From Rhodobacteraceae bacterium EL53 (GTDB taxonomy: Bacteria > Pseudomonadota > Alphaproteobacteria > Rhodobacterales > Rhodobacteraceae): a stretch of DNA of 64,000 nt. Where the stretch lies: NCBI GenBank assembly GCA_900313015.1, contig OMPR01000010.1, forward strand, positions 451,553 to 515,552, given 5' to 3'. The notes under the pieces are model-generated. The model was not told where the DNA came from and did no database searches. It saw only the letters and a program-made list of their open reading frames with translations. Numbering within the stretch: position 1 is the stretch's first letter; every line of letters begins with the position of its first letter. The position numbers and the translations under genes are program-made. Below, in pieces: positions 35,539 through 44,931 of the stretch.

Positions 35539-36615
35539 ATGTTCTATCGTGAAGCCGGAGATTTCAAAACCTCCTATCAGCAGGACAACCAGACCTTTCC
35601 GATCCGGTTTGATCGCTACCGTTACTACATCGTTCTGGCTGTTGCCTTTGGCATCATCCCGTTCCTGATCAATGATTACTGGGCCAATGCGATCATGCTG
35701 CCCTTCCTGATCTATGCCATCGCGGCGATCGGGCTGAACATTCTGACGGGCTATTGCGGTCAGGTGAGCCTCGGCACCGGGGGATTCATGGCGGTGGGCG
35801 CCTATGCCTGCTACAAGCTGATGACCGCATTCCCCGAAGTGAGCATGTTCGTGCATGTCTTGCTGGCGGGCGGAATTACCGCCATCGTCGGGGTGCTGTT
35901 CGGTCTGCCCTCGTTGCGGATCAAAGGGTTCTACCTTGCGGTTGCGACGCTGGCCGCGCAGTTCTTTCTGGTCTGGTTGTTCAACCGGGTGCCTTGGTTC
36001 TACAACTACTCAGCTTCGGGTCAGATCAACGCCCCCGAACGCGACGTGTTTGGCATCATCATCACCGGTCCAAACGCTCCGGCGTGGGCGACCTACCTGT
36101 TTTGCCTGATCTTCCTGACGCTCTGCGCTGTGATTGCCCGCAACCTGACGCGCGGGACTGTTGGTCGGAAGTGGATGGCCATCCGTGACATGGACATCGC
36201 CGCAGAAATCATCGGGGTGAACCCGCTGAAAGCGAAACTCACTGCATTTGCCGTAAGCTCGTTCTTTATCGGCGTCTCCGGTGCCCTGTTCTTTGCGATC
36301 TATCTGGGCGCGGTTGAAGTCGGCGAAGTCTTTGGCATCACCAAATCGTTCCTGGTGCTGTTCATGGTGATCATTGGCGGTTTGGGTTCTATCTTTGGAT
36401 CCTTTGCAGGTGCTGCCTTCTTGGTGCTGCTGCCGGTGGTTCTTAAAGTGGTCGGCGCGGATATGTTGGGCTGGCCCACAGATATCGTGGCCCACCTGCA
36501 ACTGGTTATCGTTGGCGCCTTGATCATCGTGTTCCTGATCTTGGAACCGCACGGGCTGGCACAACTTTGGCGTGTCGCCAAAGAGAAACTTCGCCTCTGG
36601 CCGTTCCCGCACTAA
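35539..36615 (+). CDS. Liv-type ABC transporter permease (LivM-like)
   Basis: The product has 358 residues. A hydrophilic N-terminus of about 30 residues is followed by many transmembrane helices. The family motif GQVSLGTGGFMAVGAYACY and the loop KWMAIRDMDIAAEIIGVNPLK (36172-36234) are present, with GGLGSIFGSFAGAAF near the end. It pairs with the LivH-like permease. Confidence 0.92.
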   Translation: MFYREAGDFKTSYQQDNQTFPIRFDRYRYYIVLAVAFGIIPFLINDYWANAIMLPFLIYAIAAIGLNILTGYCGQVSLGTGGFMAVGAYACYKLMTAFPEVSMFVHVLLAGGITAIVGVLFGLPSLRIKGFYLAVATLAAQFFLVWLFNRVPWFYNYSASGQINAPERDVFGIIITGPNAPAWATYLFCLIFLTLCAVIARNLTRGTVGRKWMAIRDMDIAAEIIGVNPLKAKLTAFAVSSFFIGVSGALFFAIYLGAVEVGEVFGITKSFLVLFMVIIGGLGSIFGSFAGAAFLVLLPVVLKVVGADMLGWPTDIVAHLQLVIVGALIIVFLILEPHGLAQLWRVAKEKLRLWPFPH

Positions 36616-36691
36616 CGCGGGGCAGGTCTATCAATAGCGGGGCCGAGGACCTCGTTCACAATCGGACAATACCTAGGGAGGAATAAAGCCG

Positions 36692-37975
36692 ATGAAAATG
36701 AAACTGACCACACTGGCGCTTGGCGCACTGATGGCCGCTGGCCCCGCAATGGCGGATCTGGTGTTCCCATCGCTGAGCTACCGGACTGGCCCATACGCAG
36801 CTGGCGGTATCCCGTTTGCTGACGGTTACGCGGACTATTTCACGCTGCTGAACGAGCGTGACGGCGGTATCGGTGGCGTTCCCACCAAGCTGCTGGAATG
36901 CGAAACCGGCTATAACACCGAAAAAGGTGTTGAATGCTACGAATCCACCAAAGGCCAAGGCGCTCTGGTGTATCAACCGTTGTCGACTGGTATTACTTAT
37001 CAGCTGATCCCCAAAGTGACTGCTGACGGCATTCCAATGCACACCATGGGTTACGGTCGGACATCTGCTGCAAATGGCGAAGTGTTTTCGAACGTCTTCA
37101 ACTACCCAGCAAACTACTGGAACGGCGCATCTGGCGTTGTGAACTACCTGCTCGAAGTCAATGATGGCGACATCAAAGGCAAAAAAGTTGCGCTGGTGTA
37201 TCACAACTCTGCATACGGCAAAGAACCGATCCGCACACTGGAAGAGCTGGCCAAAAAGCATGGCTTCGACCTGAAAACTCTGCCTGTTGACCACCCCGGT
37301 CAGGAGCAGAAATCGCAGTGGCTGCAGATCCGTCGTGATCGTCCTGATTACGTTGTGATGTGGGGCTGGGGCGTGATGAACCAAGTTGCGGTTCAGGAAG
37401 CTGCGAACATCCGCTTCAACATGGAAAACTTCATTGGTGTGTGGTGGTCCGGTGCCGAGCATGACGTGATCCCTGCGGGTGACGCGGCGAACGGTTTCAA
37501 AGCGGTTACGTTCCACAACGTAGGCAGCGATTTCCCCGTCTTTGATGACATCCAGAAGCATGTTGTTGATACAGGCAAAGCAGCCGGCAATGGCGATCAG
37601 ATCGGTACCGTTCTGTATAACCGTGGCCTCTATGCTGCGATGCTGGCAGCTGAAGCGGCGAAAACCGCTCAGGAACTGCACGGCACCAAAGACATCACTC
37701 CTGCGATGATGCGTGACGGTATGGAAGCTCTGGAAATCACCGAAGCCAAAATGGCCGCTCTTGGTCTGCCTAACTTCGGTCCCGAGTTCAAAGTCTCTTG
37801 TGAAAACCACGGTGGCCCCGGTCTCGTTGGTGTGAACCAGTGGGATGCGGCAACCAAAACATGGTCGCTGATCTCTGACTTTAAACCAACCGATGCTGAC
37901 GTTGTTGGCGCGCTGGTTGCTGAAGATTCAGCAGCTTACGCCTCCGAAAACAACATCGAAGCTGGCTGTAAGTAA
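36692..37975 (+). CDS. Liv-type ABC transporter substrate-binding protein (LivK-like)
   Basis: The product has 427 residues and an N-terminal signal peptide (MKMKLTTLALGALMAAGPAMA). A strong GGGAGGAA site precedes it. The type-1 periplasmic-binding fold is visible, with FADGYADYFTLLNERDGGIGG, KVALVYHNSAYGKEP and a C-terminal ACCENHGG-like region carrying a cysteine pair. It is longer than amino-acid LivK (about 370), in the size class of binding proteins for aromatic or other organic acids. The gene is followed by a strong stem-loop that should keep its transcript level high. Confidence 0.9.
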   Translation: MKMKLTTLALGALMAAGPAMADLVFPSLSYRTGPYAAGGIPFADGYADYFTLLNERDGGIGGVPTKLLECETGYNTEKGVECYESTKGQGALVYQPLSTGITYQLIPKVTADGIPMHTMGYGRTSAANGEVFSNVFNYPANYWNGASGVVNYLLEVNDGDIKGKKVALVYHNSAYGKEPIRTLEELAKKHGFDLKTLPVDHPGQEQKSQWLQIRRDRPDYVVMWGWGVMNQVAVQEAANIRFNMENFIGVWWSGAEHDVIPAGDAANGFKAVTFHNVGSDFPVFDDIQKHVVDTGKAAGNGDQIGTVLYNRGLYAAMLAAEAAKTAQELHGTKDITPAMMRDGMEALEITEAKMAALGLPNFGPEFKVSCENHGGPGLVGVNQWDAATKTWSLISDFKPTDADVVGALVAEDSAAYASENNIEAGCK

Positions 37976-37994
37976 CGCAAGTCGATGAAACCCC

Positions 37995-38019
37995 GGAGCG
38001 GCGGATTGACCGCCGCTCC
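37995..38019 (+). promoter_or_regulatory. Perfect stem-loop after the binding-protein gene
   Basis: The arms GGAGCGGCGG and CCGCCGCTCC form a perfect 10-bp stem with the loop ATTGA, 20 bases after the binding-protein stop. A weaker hairpin (CCCGG / CCGGG) follows at 38033-38049. Such elements commonly stabilise the binding-protein mRNA over that of downstream genes. Confidence 0.65.
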
Positions 38020-38070
38020 AACACAAGAAAGCCCCGGACCGATACCGGGACTGCGTGAGGACAAGTTCTG

Positions 38071-38907
38071 ATGCTGGATGCAGCCAACACAACCGACGTG
38101 CAGGCCGAAACCCTGCTTGAGGTCAATAATATCGAGGTGATCTACAATCACGTGATCCTCGTGCTGAAAGGCGTCAGCCTGAATGTGCCCAAGGGTGGGA
38201 TCACTGCCTTGTTGGGCGGCAATGGCGCAGGCAAAACGACCACACTCAAAGCCGTGTCCAACCTGCTGCGTTCTGAACGCGGCGAGGTGACCAAAGGCTC
38301 GATCAAATACCGCGGATCTCATGTTCACGAGGCCGACCCCGCTGATCTGGTGCGCAAGGGCGTGATCCAGGTGATGGAGGGGCGTCACTGTTTTGAACAC
38401 CTGACCGTCGAAGAAAACCTGATGACTGGCGCCTACACGCGCGGCGATGGCAAGGCCAAGGTGCAACAGGATCTGGAAATGGTTTACAACTATTTCCCCC
38501 GTCTCAAGGAACGCCGCCGTTCGCAGGCTGGCTATACCTCGGGTGGGGAACAGCAGATGGTCGCCATGGGCCGCGCTTTGATGAGCCGCCCGGAAACCAT
38601 CCTGCTTGACGAACCGTCGATGGGTCTGGCCCCACAGTTGGTCGAAGAAATCTTTGGCATCGTTAAGGATCTGAACGAAAAAGAAGGTGTGTCTTTCTTG
38701 TTGGCGGAACAGAACACCAACGTGGCCCTGCGGTTTGCGCATTACGGCTACATTCTGGAATCCGGTCGCGTCGTGATGGATGGCCCTGCCGCTGAACTGC
38801 GCGAAAACCCGGACGTCAAAGAATTCTATCTCGGCATGTCGGATGATGGACGCAAAAGTTTCCGGGATGTCCGGTCGTATCGCCGCCGTAAGCGGTGGCT
38901 GAGCTGA
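38071..38907 (+). CDS. Liv-type ABC transporter ATP-binding protein (LivF-like)
   Basis: The product has 278 residues. Walker A is GGNGAGKTT, the signature is TSGGEQQMVAMGRAL, Walker B is ETILLDEPSMGL, and the switch region is LLAEQNTNVAL (Gln-Asn rather than His, as in LivF). It begins with an extension of about 20 residues. The stop overlaps the first possible start of the ligase gene downstream. Confidence 0.92.
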   Translation: MLDAANTTDVQAETLLEVNNIEVIYNHVILVLKGVSLNVPKGGITALLGGNGAGKTTTLKAVSNLLRSERGEVTKGSIKYRGSHVHEADPADLVRKGVIQVMEGRHCFEHLTVEENLMTGAYTRGDGKAKVQQDLEMVYNYFPRLKERRRSQAGYTSGGEQQMVAMGRALMSRPETILLDEPSMGLAPQLVEEIFGIVKDLNEKEGVSFLLAEQNTNVALRFAHYGYILESGRVVMDGPAAELRENPDVKEFYLGMSDDGRKSFRDVRSYRRRKRWLS

Positions 38908-38921
38908 TGAGGGATCAGGCA

Positions 38922-40139
38922 ATGACACCATATGATACCCTAGAACTTCGCAGTGACGACGAACGCGCCGCTGATCTGGCCCGGGCTTTGCCGGAACAGA
39001 TCGCTCGCGCCCAAAACGCGCCGGGATATGCCGGATCGCTGGCCGGGGTGGACGCCTCCGCGATCAGCAGTGCCGCTGATCTGGTCGGCCTGCCCGTGCT
39101 GCGTAAATCTGAACTAAGCCGGGCACAGGCCGAAAATGCACCCTTTGGTGGGTTCACGGTCAAACCGGCCACCGGATTTGCCCATATCTTTCAATCTCCC
39201 GGCCCGATCTATGAACCGGGCGGGGTGGATCACGATTGGTGGCGCATGGGTCGGTTTCTGCACGCTGCTGGAATTGGTCAGGGCGACATCGTCCAGAACT
39301 GTTTTGGCTATCACCTGACACCGGCTGGCATGATCTTTGAAAACGGCGCCCGCGCTGTTGGCGCGGCTGTTTTGCCCGCCGGAACAGGTCAGACCGAGTT
39401 GCAGGTAAACGCCGCGCGCGATGTGGGCTGTACTGCCTACGCCGGCACGCCGGATTACCTTAAGGTGATCCTGGATAAAGCCGACGCGATGGGCGTGAAG
39501 CTCAACTTCACCAAAGCAGCCGTTGGCGGCGGGGCGCTGTTCCCGTCGTTGCGTCAGGAATATGCAGACCGGGGCATCTCGTGTTTGCAGAGCTACGCCA
39601 CGGCGGATCTGGGCAACATCGCCTATGAATCCGCTGCGATGGAGGGGATGATCGTTGACGAACATGTGATCGTTGAAATCGTCACTCCGGGCACAGGAAC
39701 GCCGGTGGCACCGGGCGAGGTAGGCGAGGTGGTTGTAACTTCCCTGAACCCCGACTACCCACTGATCCGGTTTGCCACTGGCGATCTGTCTGCGGTGTTG
39801 CCGGGTCATTCGCCCTGTGGCCGCACCAATAAGCGGATCAAAGGCTGGATGGGTCGTGCGGACCAAACCACCAAGATCAAAGGCATGTTTGTACGTCCAG
39901 AACAGGTCGCCGCCTTGGTTGAAAAGCACGATGACATTGTCAGAGCCCGTGTGATCGCCAAGCGGGACGGTGAAATGGACACCATGACTGTTCAGATCGA
40001 AAGCGCCGGCAGCGATGAAATGGCCTATGCCAAATCGGTGATCGAAGTGCTGAAACTCAAGGCCGCAATCGAAGTTGTCGCCCCCGGATCCCTGCCCAAA
40101 GACGGCTTGGTGATCGAGGATCAGCGCAAATACGACTGA
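38922..40139 (+). CDS. PaaK-like AMP-dependent CoA ligase
   Basis: The product has about 405 residues. I favour the ATG at 38922, which has GAGGG upstream, over the one at 38907 that overlaps the ABC gene stop. It matches the phenylacetate-CoA ligase family: QSPGPIYEPGG, GAAVLPAGTGQTELQ, RFATGDLSAVLPG, and the C-terminal segment DQTTKIKGMFVRPEQV. Being the last gene of the operon, it offers a second CoA-activation activity for an aromatic or related acid imported by the transporter. The precise substrate is not known. Confidence 0.87.
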   Translation: MTPYDTLELRSDDERAADLARALPEQIARAQNAPGYAGSLAGVDASAISSAADLVGLPVLRKSELSRAQAENAPFGGFTVKPATGFAHIFQSPGPIYEPGGVDHDWWRMGRFLHAAGIGQGDIVQNCFGYHLTPAGMIFENGARAVGAAVLPAGTGQTELQVNAARDVGCTAYAGTPDYLKVILDKADAMGVKLNFTKAAVGGGALFPSLRQEYADRGISCLQSYATADLGNIAYESAAMEGMIVDEHVIVEIVTPGTGTPVAPGEVGEVVVTSLNPDYPLIRFATGDLSAVLPGHSPCGRTNKRIKGWMGRADQTTKIKGMFVRPEQVAALVEKHDDIVRARVIAKRDGEMDTMTVQIESAGSDEMAYAKSVIEVLKLKAAIEVVAPGSLPKDGLVIEDQRKYD

Positions 40140-40170
40140 CGCGCCGCAGCCTTTGCGGAACGTGATATAA

Positions 40171-40206
40171 AAAGGGTCCCGGCGCATATCGCCGGGGCGC
40201 TTTTTC
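40171..40206 (+). terminator. Rho-independent terminator of the ligase/ABC operon
   Basis: Arms CCCGGCG (40178-40184) and CGCCGGG (40190-40196) with the loop CATAT are followed by GCGCTTTTTCG, and an A-run lies ahead of the stem. This is a clear intrinsic terminator for the plus-strand operon. Confidence 0.85.
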
Positions 40207-40217
40207 GTTCGAAAAAT

Positions 40218-41459
40218 TTACGAACCGGGTCGCTGTAACCCCGTCTCCGTTCGCGCGCTAAGCAACGCGCCAGTCGCGGCTTGGATGAATGCCAAATACC
40301 GCTCATGGCCGTCTTCAACCGACAGCTCCAGATTGGTGTCACCCATCCGCCCCAACAGCGAAAGCTGCTCGCAGAACCAGTTCAAAACCGCCCCCCTTGG
40401 CAATTCACTTGCGGGTGGGAAACCCCGTTCAACTGCCGGGGCCATTTCCAACGCCCCAGACAACAGCTTGGTTGGGAATTCGGGGTCGATGATAAAGGGG
40501 CGGCCCATGCCGATCAGGTCCGTTTCCGCGCGCTCCAGCGCGCCATTCATCACCTCAGCGGATCGAAATCCGCCCGTCACCATCAGGGGGATAGAGATCG
40601 CCGCCTTGATCGCCTTGGCATATTCCAGAAAATACCCTTCGCGCGCCTTTGTGCTCTCTTTTTGCGAGGCGTGTTGATACGCGGTTGGGGTTTCGAACGT
40701 TCCGCCTGAGATTTCGATGAAATCCACGCCTTCCGCTTCCAGCATCTGCGCCACCAGCACACTCTCTTCGTGGCTAAAGCCGCCCTTTTGGAAATCTGAC
40801 GAATTGAGCTTCACCGCGACGATGAACTCAGGGTTCACAGCCATGCGCACAGCCCGCACCACCGACAACAGCAACCGCGCCCGGTTTTCCAGCGGTCCAC
40901 CCCAGTGATCGTCCCGCGTGTTGATCCGGGGCGACAGGGCCGAGCTGAGCAGATACCCATGCGCCCCGTGGATCTGAACTCCATCAAACCCGGCCTCCTG
41001 CGCCAGCTGGGCCGAACGGGAAAATTTCTCGACCACAGCCTCTAGATCCGCATTCGTCGCCTGCTGCGGCGTGCCATACCCGGCCAAATCCATTTCTTCG
41101 GTCGAGATGGAGGTGGGCATGGGGTTCACCGCCTGTGGTGTTTGCCGCCCGGCATGGGCCAGTTGTGCCAGCACAATCGCACCCCCGCATTTTGCCGCCT
41201 CGGTCAGACGCGCCACCTGACCAAGGTCAGACAGGGAATCCGGCACAAAGTTTCCCGCATGTTCCAGGTGCCAACGATCCACAGGTGTATTTCCGGTGAT
41301 CAGCATCGCAGCCCTTCCAGCACTCCACCGTCGGAACAGGTCAATGTGCCCCTGTGACGGGTTGTTATGATCGTCTGCAAGCGCCTCGGACATTGTGGAT
41401 TTCATGATCCGGTTCTTTAGGGTGCGCCCATTCGGCAGTGTGAGTGTTTCACCAATCAT
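40218..41459 (-). CDS. NADH:flavin oxidoreductase (old yellow enzyme family)
   Basis: The product has 413 residues. It starts at 41459, within the stop of the upstream ArsR-type gene (4-base overlap). FMN-barrel motifs: LPNGRTLKNRIMKSTMSE, LAQLAHAGRQ, FDGVQIHGAHGYLLSSALSP with the active-site His pair, and DDHWGGPLENRARLL. Members reduce activated C=C bonds. The C-terminal 60 residues form an extra helical tail. Confidence 0.9.
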   Translation of the reverse strand: MIGETLTLPNGRTLKNRIMKSTMSEALADDHNNPSQGHIDLFRRWSAGRAAMLITGNTPVDRWHLEHAGNFVPDSLSDLGQVARLTEAAKCGGAIVLAQLAHAGRQTPQAVNPMPTSISTEEMDLAGYGTPQQATNADLEAVVEKFSRSAQLAQEAGFDGVQIHGAHGYLLSSALSPRINTRDDHWGGPLENRARLLLSVVRAVRMAVNPEFIVAVKLNSSDFQKGGFSHEESVLVAQMLEAEGVDFIEISGGTFETPTAYQHASQKESTKAREGYFLEYAKAIKAAISIPLMVTGGFRSAEVMNGALERAETDLIGMGRPFIIDPEFPTKLLSGALEMAPAVERGFPPASELPRGAVLNWFCEQLSLLGRMGDTNLELSVEDGHERYLAFIQAATGALLSARTETGLQRPGS

Positions 41460-41728
41460 TTCAGAATTTCCTGTGCAAAGGCATCCATCATGGCCTGTAT
41501 CGCCTCTTCGTTCCGGCGATAAAAAGTCCACTGGTCGTGACGGTCGAACTTTACCAACCCAGCATCCTTTAGAATGCCCATGTCATTCGAAATCGTGGAT
41601 TGCGAGAGCGCCGCCTTGTCTCGGATATAGGCCACGCAAACACCATCCAGATCGGCATGCTCTTCCAACGCAGGGGGAAAATTTGATCGCAGGAATCGCC
41701 CATGCGTGGATGCACCGCTCAACCACAC
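41456..41728 (-). CDS. ArsR-type winged-helix regulator, apparently missing its N-terminus
   Basis: The product has 90 residues from a GTG start. A winged-helix core is present: LDGVCVAYIRDKAALSQSTISNDMGILKDAGLV with the wing FDRHDQWTFYRR (positions 41494-41640). The usual first helix (ALADPTRLAILR-type) is not found, and only 7 bases separate the GTG from the end of the HlyD-type gene, so the gene may be shortened at the 5' end. The helix-turn-helix itself is complete. Its 3' end overlaps the OYE gene. Confidence 0.65.
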   Translation of the reverse strand: MWLSGASTHGRFLRSNFPPALEEHADLDGVCVAYIRDKAALSQSTISNDMGILKDAGLVKFDRHDQWTFYRRNEEAIQAMMDAFAQEILK

Positions 41729-41735
41729 AAATGGC

Positions 41736-42863
41736 TTAGAGAGCCGGAACCAGGTAATTCAAGATACTGGTCATTCGGATCATGACTTTGCGGATTACGT
41801 GTGTGGGCTGTACAGACTCTGTATAGACCGTTGCCATGCCCACAGCACCCGGCCGCAACGCTTGCAACACCTCTGGCGCATCCAGTTCTATCCGGACCAC
41901 AAATGGTTCGGCTTGGATCTCGCCACTGGTAAACACGGTCCCAGACACCATTGCCTGTCCCTGTGATGAAATATTAATAAGCGAGTCAACTTTCCCGGTA
42001 ATGACCTCACCAGGATTGGTTTTTATGGCCAATTCAACGGTTTGTCCGTTTTCCAAATGGCGCAAATAGATCTGTTGAATGTTGACGATCAGTGCTTTGT
42101 CCGAGGTGTCTACGTATACCATCGCTGGGGCGAGTGGCAAATTGGTGACCCTTTGGCCAACGGACAAGGCTAAGTTCGTCACATATCCCTCACTGGGCGC
42201 GCGAACTTCAGTTTGTTCAAGATTCCAGACCGCTTGATCCAAGTTGGATTTTGCTGTGGCCACTTTCGCGACCACGCCGTCTTCGGTCACGGCCCCAAGC
42301 TCGGTTTCAGCGCGCGACACTGCGGCCTTTGCCTGATCTACAGCAGCGACTGCAGTTTCAAGATTCCGCTCGCGCCGTTCAAGACGATTTTCCGAGATCG
42401 TTCCACTTTGCACCAGCTTTTCATCGTCATCGTACAGGCTCTGGGCTAGCGTCAACGCGACCTCTGCTTGCCGCAACTGTGCCTCGGCATTCTTGAGCGC
42501 ATCAATATCCTGTTTTGCTTGGGCTTCTGTCTGGATCAATTGCGCCTTCGCAGCACTCAGGGCAATTTCAAATGGAACAGGGTCGATTCGAAACAACACG
42601 TCACCCTTATTGAGGGGCGTTTCGGGTTTCACTGGAATTTCGACAACTTGGCCAGATACATTGGGAATGACCTGTATCGCTCGGGTTAACACCCGTGCTG
42701 GTCCTTGCGGCGCGCCCCATTGCAACGGGATGAACAGGAATATGAATAGCACCACCATCCAGATCAGCGTTGTTGACCAGACAAGCCCGGTGTTCGGCAA
42801 CAGCTTAATTCGGATCAGAACAAACAGAACCACGGCATAGATCAAGGTCAGGAAAACAATCAT
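41736..42863 (-). CDS. HlyD/membrane-fusion family protein (YiaV/YibH-like)
   Basis: The product has 375 residues. Two N-terminal transmembrane helices (about 1-20 and 28-48) are followed by a lipoyl-like half (IPNVSGQVVEIPVKPETP), a long coiled-coil hairpin with AKQDIDALKNAEAQLRQAEV, the second lipoyl half (VRAPSEGYVTNLALSVGQ) and a beta-barrel. Start at 42863 gives the shorter protein; upstream 26 codons are unsupported. It is preceded 4 bases upstream by a DUF3302 gene, the same pair as E. coli yiaW-yiaV. No ABC or RND pump gene is adjacent. Confidence 0.87.
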   Translation of the reverse strand: MIVFLTLIYAVVLFVLIRIKLLPNTGLVWSTTLIWMVVLFIFLFIPLQWGAPQGPARVLTRAIQVIPNVSGQVVEIPVKPETPLNKGDVLFRIDPVPFEIALSAAKAQLIQTEAQAKQDIDALKNAEAQLRQAEVALTLAQSLYDDDEKLVQSGTISENRLERRERNLETAVAAVDQAKAAVSRAETELGAVTEDGVVAKVATAKSNLDQAVWNLEQTEVRAPSEGYVTNLALSVGQRVTNLPLAPAMVYVDTSDKALIVNIQQIYLRHLENGQTVELAIKTNPGEVITGKVDSLINISSQGQAMVSGTVFTSGEIQAEPFVVRIELDAPEVLQALRPGAVGMATVYTESVQPTHVIRKVMIRMTSILNYLVPAL

Positions 42864-42867
42864 CAGA

Positions 42868-43107
42868 TCAGCCCTCCGATTGGGTGCGAGAGGGGGGAAC
42901 AGTAAATGCCCAGACCAAAGCCAGCGGCCAAAAGACCCCAAGCATCAACGCGCCCAACCATCCCGCCACCGTAATGGCTTCGGTTTGGGGGTGATTGCGG
43001 CTCTTGGCGATTTGGCCGGGCAAACGCGCCAGAACAACAAAGCCAACGAGAACGGTCAGGATCAAAACGATCAGAACCACCCAAGCGAAATAGTCCAATC
43101 CAGTCAT
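42868..43107 (-). CDS. DUF3302 small inner-membrane protein (YiaW-like)
   Basis: The product has 79 residues with two transmembrane helices (YFAWVVLIVLILTVLVGFVV and VAGWLGALMLGVFWPLALVW) separated by the ARLPGQIAKSRNHPQ loop. An AGGAG site sits about 10 bases before the ATG. DUF3302 proteins regularly sit next to a HlyD-type gene, as here. Confidence 0.85.
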   Translation of the reverse strand: MTGLDYFAWVVLIVLILTVLVGFVVLARLPGQIAKSRNHPQTEAITVAGWLGALMLGVFWPLALVWAFTVPPSRTQSEG

Positions 43108-43263
43108 GTCATAATCGCTCCTGTGAAAAACGTTAGTTTCAAGCCTAGTCGGAAAGTGAGAGCATCGGAAAGGAAATGTATAGCGGCCTTGAATAGATTG
43201 GTGCTGGAGTCTCCGACAGAAATGGTCGAATAAGAGAAAACCGCATTCATTTCCGTGACAGTG

Positions 43264-44931
43264 ATGGCCGAAACCGAATACGCAGAACAGGGCTCGCGCC
43301 ACCGGAACGCTCTAGGCACCCGCATATTGGGGGCAGGGGCCTATGTCATCGCAGGGATCTGTCTGCTGCCCATGGTGGCTGTGGCGCTTGCTGCGGTAAC
43401 CGGCGGCACAGACACGATCACGCACCTCTTTATGACAGTGATGCCGGATTACATCATTACGACGGTATTGCTGGTGTTGATGGTCTCGTGCGGCACGTTC
43501 AGCTTGGGGGTTGGCGCGGCGTGGTTGGTGACAATGACCCGCTTTCCCGGGGTGCGTATGATGGAGGTGGCCCTGGTGCTCCCTCTGGCCTTTCCCGCCT
43601 ATGTACTCGCCTATGCCTATACCTTTGTTCTGGATCATCCCGGCATCGTGCAAACAACATTGCGACAGGTGACCGGATGGGGCCCACGCGATTATTGGTT
43701 CCCCGAGGTGCGCTCGACCGAAGGCGCGGCGGTGATGCTGATCCTTGTGCTCTACCCCTATGTGTACCTGCTCGCCCGCGCCGCCTTTTTGCAGCAAAGC
43801 TCGACCGCATTTCTGGCGGCTCGTGCCCTCGGATCCAGCCCATGGAGCGCCTTTTGGCGCGTTTCTCTGCCGATGGCCCGCCCTGCAATCGCGGGTGGGG
43901 TTTTGCTGGCGGTGATGGAAACCATCGCAGATTTCGGAACCGTTTCGTATTTCGGGGTGCAGACCTTTGCCACCGGCATATACACCAGCTGGTTTTCCAT
44001 GGGTGACCGCGCCGCAGCGGCGCAATTGGCGCTGTGCCTGCTCAGTTTTGCGCTGTTGCTGGCGGTGGCCGAACGGACCCAACGCGGCAAGGCGAAATAC
44101 TATCAGGCTGGCAAACGCCACGCTTCGATGCCCGCTTCGGACCTGACAGGATGGTCCGCCACTTTGGCCTTCACACTTTGCTCTATCCCTGTGGTGTTAG
44201 GCTTTGCACTGCCGGTGGTGATCCTCGTGCAGATGGGCTTTGAATCCGAACAGAACCTGCTGTCGCGCCGGTATGTTGAGTTTATCCAGAATTCGCTGAC
44301 CCTTGCTGGTATTGCGGCGGTCCTGACTGTCTGCGCCGCCATCTGCGTTGGCTTCTTTCAGCGGCTCAAACCGGGGCGCCGGTCGGCCACAGCAGGGTAT
44401 TTGGCCCGCTTGGGCTATGCGGTTCCCGGTGGCGTCATCGCTGTGGGCCTGATCGTGCCGTTTGCCGCCTTTGACAACGCGCTGGATGCGTGGATGCGGG
44501 CGACGTTCGACTATTCCACCGGTCTGTTGCTGACCGGATCGATCTGGCTGTTGATCGGGGCTTACATGGTACGCTTTCTCGCCGCCGCGCTTGGTGCCTA
44601 CGAGGGGGGCCAAAGCATGGTCCACGCCAATATGGATCACGCCGCGCGCTCGCTTGGCCAAACCCCATTCGGGACCCTGCGCCGGGTGCACCTGCCCATC
44701 CTAACGCCTTCGCTACTGACCGCCCTGCTGATCGTTTTTGTCGACGTGATGAAAGAGCTCCCGGCGACCCTGATCATGCGGCCGTTCAACTTTGATACCC
44801 TCGCGGTGCAGGCCTATCGATTGGCCTCGGATGAACGTCTCGAAGGGGCCGCTGTGCCTTCTCTGGTCATTCTCGCCATCGGGTTGCTGCCAGTGATCCT
44901 GATCTGTCGACAGGTTGGCCGGGACCGCTAA
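43264..44931 (+). CDS. Ferric iron ABC transporter permease (FbpB/SfuB-like)
   Basis: The product has about 555 residues with twelve or so transmembrane helices from two fused permease halves. Each half shows the EAA-loop pattern: AARALGSSPWSAFWRVSLPMARPAI in half one and HAARSLGQTPFGTLRRVHLPILTP in half two. GTG at 43255 is an alternative start; no strong ribosome site is seen. It is the membrane component for the iron-binding protein at 46115-47131, which is encoded on the other strand. No ATPase gene is nearby. Confidence 0.88.
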   Translation: MAETEYAEQGSRHRNALGTRILGAGAYVIAGICLLPMVAVALAAVTGGTDTITHLFMTVMPDYIITTVLLVLMVSCGTFSLGVGAAWLVTMTRFPGVRMMEVALVLPLAFPAYVLAYAYTFVLDHPGIVQTTLRQVTGWGPRDYWFPEVRSTEGAAVMLILVLYPYVYLLARAAFLQQSSTAFLAARALGSSPWSAFWRVSLPMARPAIAGGVLLAVMETIADFGTVSYFGVQTFATGIYTSWFSMGDRAAAAQLALCLLSFALLLAVAERTQRGKAKYYQAGKRHASMPASDLTGWSATLAFTLCSIPVVLGFALPVVILVQMGFESEQNLLSRRYVEFIQNSLTLAGIAAVLTVCAAICVGFFQRLKPGRRSATAGYLARLGYAVPGGVIAVGLIVPFAAFDNALDAWMRATFDYSTGLLLTGSIWLLIGAYMVRFLAAALGAYEGGQSMVHANMDHAARSLGQTPFGTLRRVHLPILTPSLLTALLIVFVDVMKELPATLIMRPFNFDTLAVQAYRLASDERLEGAAVPSLVILAIGLLPVILICRQVGRDR

